64,000 nt of DNA from Pseudomonas kuykendallii. Lineage in GTDB: Bacteria > Pseudomonadota > Gammaproteobacteria > Pseudomonadales > Pseudomonadaceae. Shown here piece after piece: positions 53,556 to 64,000 of this stretch (positions are counted from its first letter, which is position 1; each line of letters opens with the position of its first letter). A model generated the notes under the pieces. That model made no database searches. It was not told where the DNA came from and saw nothing but the letters and a program-made list of their open reading frames with translations. The position numbers and the translations under genes are program-made. The stretch covers positions 124,001 to 188,000 of the forward strand of contig NZ_FNNU01000005.1 in assembly GCF_900106975.1 (NCBI RefSeq), in the 5' to 3' direction.

Positions 53556-53590
53556 AAAACGCCGGACGATCATGTCCGGCGTTTGCTTTT
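53556..53590. terminator. Bidirectional terminator between DUF1652 and glgB
   Basis: AAACGCCGGAC/GTCCGGCGTTT with a 6-base GATCAT loop. Rightward it is followed by GCTTTTC, leftward by TGCATTC after the TTTT of the stem. It lies 25 bases past the glgB stop on the minus strand. Confidence 0.75.
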
Positions 53591-53615
53591 CAGGGAAGGC
53601 GCGCGAGGCAGCCGA

Positions 53616-55825
53616 TCAGGCGGGGCGCAGGATCAGCACGCCAAGCGGTGGCAGGTTGAGGGACAGCGACTGCTTCTCGCCGTGGCTATCGATGCTCTCG
53701 GCGAGGATCGTCCCTGAATTGCCCAGGTTCGAGCCGGCGTAGCATTCGGCGTCACTGTTGAACAGCTCCTGCCAGTTGCCTCCACGCGGCACGCCGATGC
53801 GATAACCGTGACGTGGCACCGGCGTGAAGTTGGCGACCACCAGCAAGGGCTCGCCCGCCAGGCTCCAGCGCAGCCAGGCGTAGACACTATTCCCCGAGTC
53901 GTCCCCGATCAGCCACTGGAAGCCTTCCGCATCGCAGTCGCGCTCGTGCAACGCGGGCTGCTCGCGATACAGCCGGTTGAGGTCGCTGACCAGGCGCTGC
54001 ACGCCCTGGTGATCGGCGTACTTCGTCAGGTACCAGTCCAGTTCGCGGTCGTGGCTCCATTCGCGCCACTGGCCGAACTCGCAGCCCATGAACAGCAGCT
54101 TCTTGCCCGGATGCGTCCACATGAACGACAGGTAGGCGCGCAGGTTGGCGAATTTCTGCCAGCGATCGCCGGGCATCTTGTCGATCAGCGAACGTTTGCC
54201 GTGCACCACTTCATCGTGGGAGATCGGCAGCACGAAGCGTTCGGAGAAGGCGTACAGCAGGCCGAACGTCAGCTTGTCGTGGTGATAGCGGCGGTTGATC
54301 GAGTCTTCTTCGATGTACTTGAGGCTGTCGTGCATCCAGCCCATGTTCCATTTGTAATCGAAGCCCAGCCCGCCTTCCGAGGTCGGCTTGCTGACGCCCG
54401 GCCAGGCGGTGGATTCTTCGGCGATCACCAGGGCGCCGGGCGCCTCGACGTTCACCACATCGTTCAGGTGGCGGAGGAAGTCGATGGCTTCGAGGTTCTC
54501 GCGCCCGCCGAAGCGGTTCGGCACCCATTCGCCCTGCTTGCGCGAATAGTCGCGGTAGAGCATCGAGGCCACCGCATCCACGCGCAGCGCGTCGATGTGG
54601 AAGTCCTTCAGCCAGTGCAGCGCCGAAGCGATCATGAAACCGTGCACCTCGGTGCGGCCGAGGTTGTAGATGTAGGTTTCCCAATCCTGGTGGAAGCCTT
54701 CCAGCGGGTTTTCGTACTCGTACAGCGCGGTGCCGTCGAAGCGCGCCAGGCCGTGCGGGTCGGTGGGGAAATGCGCGGGCACCCAGTCGAGAATCACACC
54801 GATGCCGGCACCGTGGCAGGCGTCGACGAAGGCGGCGAAGTCCTGTGGTGTGCCGAAGCGTCCGCTCGGGGCGAACTGCGACAGCGGCTGGTAACCCCAG
54901 GAACCGCCGAACGGGTGTTCCATGATCGGCAGCAGCTCGATGTGGGTGAAGCCCATTTCCTGGACGTAGGGAATCAGTCGCTCGGCCAGTTCCCGCCAGT
55001 TGTAGAGGCGCCCTTCGTCACCGCCCTCGCGGCGCCAGGAGGCGGCGTGCAACTCGTAGATCGACAACGGCGCGCTCACCGCCTGGCGCTGCCCGCGCTG
55101 CTCCATCCACTCGCGGTCCTGCCAGTCGTGGCGCAACGGCGCCGCAACGATGGACGCGGTGCTGGGTGGCGTCTCCGTGGACAGCGCCATCGGGTCCGCC
55201 TTCAGTGGCAGCACACCGTCCTGGCCGAGCAGCTCGAACTTGTAGGGTTCGCCGGGCTGCAGCCGCGGAATGAAGATCTCCCACACACCGCTAGGATGGC
55301 GCAGGCGCATCGGGTGGCGACGACCGTCCCAGCCGTTGAAGGCGCCGACCACCGAAACGCGCCGGGCATTCGGTGCCCACACGGCGAAGCGCACGCCCTC
55401 GACGTCGCCCAGCGTGACCACCTGCGCGCCGAGGCAGCGCCCCAGGTCGCGGTGATTGCCTTCGGCGAACAGGTAGAGGTCCATTTCGCCCAGCAGCTCA
55501 CCATAGCTGTAGGGGTCTTCGGTGATCTGCTCGCCGGTCGCCCAGCGGATGTGCAGCAGGTACGGCTGGGCGATGTCGAGACGGCAGAAATACAGGCCGG
55601 GCGCCTGCGCCTGGTCCATCGCGCAGATGCGGTTGCCGGTGTCGCGTTCGAGGACATCCACCCCCAGCGCGTTGGGCAGGTAGGCGCGGATGATCAGCCC
55701 GTCGCGGTCCGGGTGTGGACCGAGAATCGAGAACGGGTCGCCATGCTCGGCGCGAATCAGCGCCTCCACGGCGGAATCGTCGGGCAGCAGGCCGACCCCT
55801 GGGAGGGAAATGGCCGGGCGGTCAC

Positions 55826-55829
<4 letters not shown>
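53616..55829 (-). CDS. glgB: 1,4-alpha-glucan branching enzyme
   Basis: A 737-residue GH13_9 enzyme that creates alpha-1,6 branches in glucan. ATG 55829 ([11 protein letters not shown]) overlaps the treS stop. Two N-terminal CBM48-like domains ([36 protein letters not shown]), barrel motifs [10 protein letters not shown], nucleophile Asp418 ([15 protein letters not shown]), acid/base Glu471 ([12 protein letters not shown]) and [11 protein letters not shown] are present. Last gene of the leftward ku/glgE-treS-glgB arm; it works on GlgE product. Confidence 0.96.
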
Positions 55830-59158
<3,329 letters not shown>

Positions 59159-59219
59159 CGTGGCTTTCCTTCTTGGCCGGGCGCGCGGCGCCCGAAATGT
59201 CGCTGTGAGGCGGTTGGGT

Positions 59220-61223
59220 TCAGTTCGCGCTGATGCGCCAGATTCCGAACGGCTGATGCCAGGGCTCGATGCGCATCCACTGGTTCTTGCCGTGCCAGGT
59301 CCAGCGGTGCCCGGTCATCAGGTCTTCACCGTGGGTGTCGGCATGGTCGGGCAGGCCCAGTTCCCAGAGCGGCAACTCGAAGTGCGCTTCCTGAGCGTTG
59401 AACGGATCGAGGCAGACGGCGACCAGGATGAAGTTGGAGCGATCCGCCGTGCGCTTGCCGAAGTAGAAGATGTTGTCGTTCCAGGCGGTGTAGGCCTGGA
59501 AGCCCAGGTGCGTCTGCAGCGCGGGGTTCTGCCGGCGAATGCGGTTGAGCTGGGCGATCTCGGCGCTGATGTTGCCGGGCGCGGTGTAGTCGCGCGGGCG
59601 CAGCTGGTACTTCTCGGAGTCCAGGTACTCTTCCTTGCCCGGTATCGGCGCGGACTCGCACAGCTCGAAGCCGGAATACATGCCCCACAGGCCGGAGCCC
59701 ATGGTCGCCAGGGCGGCGCGGATGAGAAACCCGGCGCGCCCGCTTTCATGCAGGAACACCGGGTTGATATCCGGTGTGTTGACGAAGAAATTCGGTCGGT
59801 AGCAGTCGCGCAGCGGCGGCTGGTTCAGCTCGGTGTAATAGCTAGTCAGCTCGTCCTTGGTGGTGCGCCAGGTGAAGTAGGTGTAGCTCTGGTTGAAGCC
59901 GGCCTTGCCCAGGCGCGCCATCATCGCCGGCTTGGTGAAGGCCTCGGCGAGGAACAGCACCTCGGGATGCTTGTGGCGGATATCGGCGATCAGCCACTCC
60001 CAGAAGGGCAGCGGCTTGGTGTGCGGGTTGTCGACGCGGAAAATCTTGACGCCCTCTTCCACCCAGCCGGCCACCACGTCGCGCAGGGCGATCCACAGGT
60101 CGGGCATGGCGTCTTCGGCGTAGAAGTCGACGTTGACGATGTCCTGGTACTTCTTCGGCGGGTTCTCCGCGTAGCGGATGGTCCCGTCCGGACGCCAGGC
60201 GAACCAGCCCGGATGCTCCTTGAGCCAGGGATGGTCCTGGGAACACTGGATGGCGAAATCCAGGGCGATCTCAAGCCCGTGCTCGGCCGCCGCGGCCACC
60301 AGCTCGCGGAAATCCTCGCGGCTGCCGAGTTGCGGGTGGATCGCCTCGTGGCCGCCTTCGGCGCTACCGATGGCATACGGGCTGCCGGGATCGTCCGGCC
60401 CGGCGAACAGGGAGTTGTTCGGGCCCTTGCGATGCGCCCGGCCGATCGGATGGATCGGCGGGAAGTACAGGACATCGAAGCCCATGTCGCGGATGCGCGG
60501 CAACTGGCCGATGACATCGTTGAAGGTGCCGTGACGCGCCGGGTCGTCGGTCTGCGAGCGCGGGAAGAGCTCGTACCAGCTGGCGAACTGGCTTTGCGTG
60601 CGCTCCACCTCCAGCGGGAACACGTTGCTGCGCACCAGGTGCTTCTTCTCGTCCGCCTCGGCCATCGCCTGCGCCGCCTCGTCGGAGAGCAGCACGGCGA
60701 CCCTGGCGGTCTGGTCCGGCGCCGTGCCGAACTTGTCCAGCAGCCCGCTGATCACGTCGCGGGCCTGGCCCTGGGCGAAGCCGAACACGCGCATCAGGTG
60801 AGCGCGACCTTCCTCGATTTCGAGATCGATGGACACGCCGGCCGCGTGCTTCTTGCTCAACTCGTAGCGATAGGACTCGAACAGGTCCCACCAGGCCTCT
60901 ACGACGAAATGGTGGCGACAGACGCGGATCGGCGTGAAACGCCCTTGCCAGGCGTCGTTGCCCAGCTCGGCCAGCGGCACCCGGTGCCACTCGGCTTCGT
61001 CGTCGGCGCGCCAGGCGATGCAGGCGCCGAGCTTGTCGTGGCCATCGGCGAAAATCTTCGCGTCGACGATCACCGGTTGCCCGGCGATGGTCTTGGCGGC
61101 GAAACGGCCCTCATCGAGCGTGGGCTGACACGCTTCGATGGCGATTCGTGGCAGTTGCAGGGCGCGATCCAGCGTCAGCAGCGTGCCCTGTTCGCGTGGA
61201 TCGTGGATGGGAGCATCTGGCAT
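59220..61223 (-). CDS. glgE: Alpha-1,4-glucan:maltose-1-phosphate maltosyltransferase
   Basis: A 667-residue GH13_3 enzyme that extends alpha-1,4-glucan using maltose-1-phosphate. N-terminal beta domain to ~210, then the barrel: FPPIHPIGRAHRKGPNN, LDFAIQCSQDHPWLKEHP, ENPPKKYQDIVNVDF, nucleophile Asp398 (KIFRVDNPHTKP) and acid/base Glu427 (FLAEAFTKPAMM). ATG 61223 has AGGAG eight bases upstream. A 239-bp gap with no recognisable terminator separates it from ku upstream, so ku-glgE-treS-glgB may be one unit or glgE may have its own promoter there. Confidence 0.96.
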   Translation of the reverse strand: MPDAPIHDPREQGTLLTLDRALQLPRIAIEACQPTLDEGRFAAKTIAGQPVIVDAKIFADGHDKLGACIAWRADDEAEWHRVPLAELGNDAWQGRFTPIRVCRHHFVVEAWWDLFESYRYELSKKHAAGVSIDLEIEEGRAHLMRVFGFAQGQARDVISGLLDKFGTAPDQTARVAVLLSDEAAQAMAEADEKKHLVRSNVFPLEVERTQSQFASWYELFPRSQTDDPARHGTFNDVIGQLPRIRDMGFDVLYFPPIHPIGRAHRKGPNNSLFAGPDDPGSPYAIGSAEGGHEAIHPQLGSREDFRELVAAAAEHGLEIALDFAIQCSQDHPWLKEHPGWFAWRPDGTIRYAENPPKKYQDIVNVDFYAEDAMPDLWIALRDVVAGWVEEGVKIFRVDNPHTKPLPFWEWLIADIRHKHPEVLFLAEAFTKPAMMARLGKAGFNQSYTYFTWRTTKDELTSYYTELNQPPLRDCYRPNFFVNTPDINPVFLHESGRAGFLIRAALATMGSGLWGMYSGFELCESAPIPGKEEYLDSEKYQLRPRDYTAPGNISAEIAQLNRIRRQNPALQTHLGFQAYTAWNDNIFYFGKRTADRSNFILVAVCLDPFNAQEAHFELPLWELGLPDHADTHGEDLMTGHRWTWHGKNQWMRIEPWHQPFGIWRISAN

Positions 61224-61462
61224 CGAGCGACTCCTGAATGGCGCATCGGGTGAACTGCTTCGCCTGCCGCCCTGGCAAGAAGCTGATCGTTGAAGGCGGT
61301 AGGAGAGGCTGAAAAGAGATGGCCGCGGTGCGCTGCGACCCTGTTAATTCCGAACGGGAGGCATCCCAAAAGTTCCTCCCGCAAGACGCCCGTCGCCGCC
61401 ACCGATGGATCGGTGAGGCCTCTGCGGCGCGGGCGTTCGGCCATTCTCCGACAGCCGCCTGC

Positions 61463-62398
61463 TCAACTGGCCTTTTTCTTCGTTGTACGGCCGGCGGCCG
61501 GTTTCGTCGCCGTCTTGGCCGCCGGTTTGCGCGCCGGTTTTTCGGCTTTTTCGATCTTCTCGGTTTTCTTTGGCGCCGCCTTCGCCGCCGGCTTGCTCGC
61601 GGCGGGCTTGGCGCCGAGGCTGCGCTTGAGCAGTTCGGTCAGGTCGATCACGTCGGCGCTGCGACGCTCGCCACCGTCGTCGTCGGGCTCGCTGACGGCT
61701 TCCACCTTGCCCTCCTTCGCCTTCTGCTCCACCAGCGCCATGATCTGTTCCTGGAAGGTGTCCTTGTACTGTTCCGGCTGCCAGTCTTCGCTCATTTCCT
61801 CGATGAGCCGGGTCGCCATGTCGAGTTCACGCTTGGCCAGGTCGGGCTTGATCGCCTCGTCCTTCAGTTCGAGTGCCTCGATCCCGCGGACCTCGTCAGC
61901 CCAGCGCAGGGTGTTGAGCACCAGCGCCTCGCCCAGCGGCATGACCACCGCCAGGTGCTGTTTGGTGTGCAGCACGACATTCGCCAGCCCGACCTTGCCG
62001 GTGGCTACCAGTGCCTCGCGCAGCAGCGCGTAGACCTTCTCGCCGCGGCGGTCGGGTGTCAGGTAGTACGGCGTATCGATGAACAGGAAGGGGATTTTCT
62101 CGGCATCGACGAAGGCGACGATATCCACGGTCTGGGTGACTTTCGGGTGCGCGGCGCGGATTTCCTCCTCGCTGATCACCACGTAGTTGCCCTTCTCCAG
62201 TTCGACGCCCTTGACGATGTTTTCCTTCTCGATGTCCTTGCCGGTGACCTTGTTGATCCGCTTGTAGCCCACCGGGTCCATGCTGCGCTTGTCCAGCCAG
62301 TCGAAGTCGACGCCCTGGCGCGTGGTCGCCGGCACCAGCGCCACGGGAATGTGCACCAGGCCGAAACTCACCGCGCCCTTCCAGATTACCCTCGGCAT
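61463..62398 (-). CDS. ku: Ku DNA end-binding protein (bacterial NHEJ)
   Basis: A 311-residue homodimeric ring protein that binds double-strand ends and recruits ligase LigD. The ATG at 62398 (MPRVIWKGAVSFGLVHIPVAL) follows GAGGAG; seven more upstream residues are possible but poorly supported. The Ku core runs to ~255. The ~50-residue C-terminal tail is a Lys/Ala/Pro/Thr repeat (KPAAKAAPKK, KKTEKIEKAEKPARKP), a known DNA-threading extension of long bacterial Ku forms. No ligD is in the window; in P. aeruginosa it is nearby but separate. Confidence 0.95.
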   Translation of the reverse strand: MPRVIWKGAVSFGLVHIPVALVPATTRQGVDFDWLDKRSMDPVGYKRINKVTGKDIEKENIVKGVELEKGNYVVISEEEIRAAHPKVTQTVDIVAFVDAEKIPFLFIDTPYYLTPDRRGEKVYALLREALVATGKVGLANVVLHTKQHLAVVMPLGEALVLNTLRWADEVRGIEALELKDEAIKPDLAKRELDMATRLIEEMSEDWQPEQYKDTFQEQIMALVEQKAKEGKVEAVSEPDDDGGERRSADVIDLTELLKRSLGAKPAASKPAAKAAPKKTEKIEKAEKPARKPAAKTATKPAAGRTTKKKAS

Positions 62399-62436
62399 GT
62401 CGTTCTCCTCGTTTCTCACGTCCTATGAGGAGTGGG

Positions 62437-62461
62437 CCGGGCGAAAAAAAGTTTCGCCCGG
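62437..62461 (-). promoter_or_regulatory. Strong hairpin in the ku leader
   Basis: A perfect 10-bp stem CCGGGCGAAA/TTTCGCCCGG with a 5-base loop, about 38 bases before the ku ATG on the leftward strand. It may be a second terminator for the upstream gene or a leader structure controlling ku; no downstream U-run is seen. Confidence 0.45.
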
Positions 62462-62512
62462 ACGACCAGCCGTCAAGCGCCGCCGTGCGGGCCGCCGCGG
62501 TTTTCGGCGCGC

Positions 62513-62540
62513 AAAAAAAATGCCGCCCGAGGGCGGCATT
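62513..62540 (-). terminator. Terminator of the quinone-oxidoreductase-like gene
   Basis: A perfect 10-bp stem AATGCCGCCC/GGGCGGCATT with a nominal GA/TC loop, followed leftward by a run of T. It starts 20 bases past the stop at 62560. Confidence 0.88.
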
Positions 62541-62559
62541 GTGTGTCATGAAACGCGCA

Positions 62560-63573
62560 TCAGACCTTCAGTACGACCCGGCCACGGCAGTCGCCGCTTT
62601 CCAGATACTGGTGCGCCGCGACCACGTCCTCGAACGCGAAGACCTTGTCGATGTTCGCCCGCAGCAGCCCGTCGCGGGTCAGCTGGTTGATCTGCGCCAG
62701 CGCCCGCTCGACCACCTCGTGCTCCGGCTGGATGCCCAGCTCCGGGCTGCCGGTGAAATCCACCAGGCAGTGCACGAAGAACTTGAAGTTCTTCTCGAAC
62801 GCCGCACAGGCCGGAAACGGTGTCTGGTTGCCGCCGTTCAGTCCGTAGAGAATCAGCTTACCGCGCGGCGCCATGATGTCGCCGAGCAGGCCCATCTGCG
62901 GGCCGCCGCAGGCATCCAGCACCACATCCACGCCGTGCCCGTCGGTGAGCTTCTTGAGGCGTCCGACCAGGTCTTCTTCCTCGGTGGCGATGACCTTGTC
63001 TGCGCCGAGGCCGATCAGGTAATCGCGATCGTCCGAGGTGTCGCTGGTGGCGAACACCTGGGCGCCCAGCGCCTTGGCCATCTGGATCGAGGATGGTCCC
63101 GAACAGTGGCTGGCGTCGGTGATCAGTACACGCTGGCCGGCCTTCATTCGCGCCAGCTCGGTGAAACCCAGATAGGCGATCAGCAGCGGCATGTAGTGCA
63201 CCGCGGCCTGCTCGGCGCTGAGCACGTCCGGGTAACGAGTCAGCGAGGTGCTCGGCATCAGCATGCATTCGCCATACGCCGGGTACTCGTTGACGCTGTG
63301 GCCCAGGAAGCTCGCGACACGGTCGCCGACCTTGAAACGAGTGACTTCGCTACCGATCGCGATGACCTCGCCGGCCAGCTCGCTGCCAAGCCCCGCGGGG
63401 AGTTGCGCATGCTGCGGTGCCAGGTCCTGGCGCCAGAGCACATCGCCCCAATTGACGCCGATCGCCTCGACACGCACCAGCACTTCACCGGCATTCGGCT
63501 GGCGAACAGACTGTTCTTCGATCCTCAGCACATCGGCCGGACCGAACTGGTGGAAACGGATCACGCGGTTCAT
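62560..63573 (-). CDS. Zinc-independent alcohol dehydrogenase / NADPH:quinone oxidoreductase-like protein
   Basis: A 337-residue medium-chain dehydrogenase/reductase. The ATG at 63573 (MNRVIRFHQFGPADVL) gives the family length. GroES-like domain with EVLVRVEAIGVNWGDVLWRQ (quinone-oxidoreductase pattern, lacking the zinc-binding cysteines of true alcohol dehydrogenases), GLGSELAGEVIAIGSEV, and the Rossmann half ITDASHCSGPSSIQMAKALGA in place of the usual GAAGGVG loop, somewhat degenerate at the nucleotide site. The substrate is unknown. Divergent from a LysR-type gene that probably regulates it; monocistronic with its own terminator. Confidence 0.88.
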   Translation of the reverse strand: MNRVIRFHQFGPADVLRIEEQSVRQPNAGEVLVRVEAIGVNWGDVLWRQDLAPQHAQLPAGLGSELAGEVIAIGSEVTRFKVGDRVASFLGHSVNEYPAYGECMLMPSTSLTRYPDVLSAEQAAVHYMPLLIAYLGFTELARMKAGQRVLITDASHCSGPSSIQMAKALGAQVFATSDTSDDRDYLIGLGADKVIATEEEDLVGRLKKLTDGHGVDVVLDACGGPQMGLLGDIMAPRGKLILYGLNGGNQTPFPACAAFEKNFKFFVHCLVDFTGSPELGIQPEHEVVERALAQINQLTRDGLLRANIDKVFAFEDVVAAHQYLESGDCRGRVVLKV

Positions 63574-63734
63574 CGCATACCTCGAATTCACTCTCAATGC
63601 CTACGGACTTTATCCGTTGAAGGGAGGCAACTCTACCTGTCGGCATCGATAGTGGTCATGCCTGGCAGTGATTCGGTGTGCCGGCAGGCTGCAAAAAAGC
63701 CTTCAAATCCAGGCCCGGCTGAGTAAGATGCCGA

Positions 63735-63771
63735 AACGAAAAAAACGCCCGGCGTACGTCCGGGAGCCCCG
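63735..63771 (-). terminator. Terminator-like hairpin in the ADH/LysR gap
   Basis: Read leftward: CCCGG-ACGTACG-CCGGG, then CGTTTTTTTCG. It would stop leftward transcription coming out of the LysR gene before the divergent gene; no leftward gene feeds it in the window. Its presence argues against a LysR start at 63728. Confidence 0.4.
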
Positions 63772-63799
63772 CCTAGACCCCGTGCCGCGAGTGAAGGGA

Positions 63800-64000
63800 A
63801 TGAACCGCAACGACTTGCGTCGCCTCGACCTCAACCTGCTGATCGTCTTCGAGACGCTGATGCACGAGCGCAGTGTGACCCGCGCCGCGGAGAAGCTGTT
63901 CCTCGGTCAGCCGGCGATCAGCGCGGCGCTTTCCCGCCTGCGCAGCCTGTTCGACGACGCCTTGTTCGTGCGCACCGGACGCAGCATGGAGCCGACCGCG
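63800..64000 (+). CDS. LysR-family transcriptional regulator (3' end missing)
   Basis: The first 67 residues are visible; the gene runs off the window. The classic LysR winged HTH is clear: RRLDLNLLIVFETLMHERSV, TRAAEKLFLGQPAISAALSRLRSLFDD, ALFVRTGR. I chose ATG 63800 because LysR proteins begin just before this helix; an in-frame ATG at 63728 would add 24 basic, non-family residues. It is divergent from the oxidoreductase gene and probably controls it, as is usual for this family. Confidence 0.88.
   Translation, partial: MNRNDLRRLDLNLLIVFETLMHERSVTRAAEKLFLGQPAISAALSRLRSLFDDALFVRTGRSMEPTA

Noticed and set aside
63728-63799. Upstream in-frame ATG for the LysR gene
   Set aside because: It would add 24 basic residues not typical of the family, and its coding region would contain a terminator-like hairpin.

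Overview
The window looks like the chromosome of a high-GC gammaproteobacterium of the genus Pseudomonas in the broad sense (Stutzerimonas or a relative is possible). The evidence is the clpX-lon-hupB-tRNA(Asp)-ppiD order, galU close to gor, two small proteins of families I know mainly from Pseudomonas (DUF3509, DUF1652), a CIO-type cytochrome bd oxidase, and a glgA-treZ-malQ-treY-glgX / glgB-treS-glgE-ku island resembling the P. aeruginosa PA2150-PA2165 region. I see no insertion sequence, integrase, phage gene, CRISPR array or rRNA.

Layout. (1) 1-6.2 kb: protein quality control (end of clpX, lon behind a convincing heat-shock promoter, hupB, tRNA-Asp, ppiD). (2) 6.2-9.9 kb: a DUF3509 gene behind a sigma54-type promoter with two upstream dyads, then galU, gor and a TRIC/YicG-type membrane protein. 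(3) 10.1-20.2 kb: a carboxylic-acid catabolic locus. A soluble PAS histidine kinase and a FixJ/NarL-type regulator run leftward. An acyl-CoA ligase, DUF485 protein, sodium:solute symporter, acyl-CoA dehydrogenase and thiolase run rightward. (4) 20.2-29.0 kb: an MscS channel, a REC-GGDEF-EAL protein and a 1620-residue CHASE/PAS hybrid kinase. (5) 29.0-35.5 kb, leftward: sulfate importer genes (sbp, cysT, cysW, without cysA beside them), an EpsC-type serine acetyltransferase, and cioA-cioB plus a 36-residue CIO accessory subunit. (6) 36.2-62.4 kb: the alpha-glucan/trehalose island.

The island has two arms. The rightward arm is glgA-treZ-malQ-treY-DUF2934-glgX, followed by a translationally coupled trio (acyl-CoA-dehydrogenase-like, PIG-L deacetylase, methyltransferase). 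A CBS gene, the ybhP-clsB-ybhN membrane-lipid operon and a DUF1652 gene come next. The leftward arm is ku-glgE-treS/pep2-glgB. Expected chemistry: GlgA builds linear glucan, and TreY plus TreZ cut it to trehalose. TreS-Pep2 turns trehalose into maltose-1-phosphate, GlgE polymerises that, GlgB branches it, and GlgX plus MalQ debranch and disproportionate. No glgC or glgP is visible. Ku, a cardiolipin synthase and a possible AlgU-type promoter make desiccation/osmotic stress the most natural theme. The window ends with a zinc-independent quinone-oxidoreductase-like gene and the start of a divergent LysR gene.

The first ~10 kb uses visibly more A/T-ending codons than the rest. The very long open frames antisense to the GC-rich genes are shadows and are not annotated.
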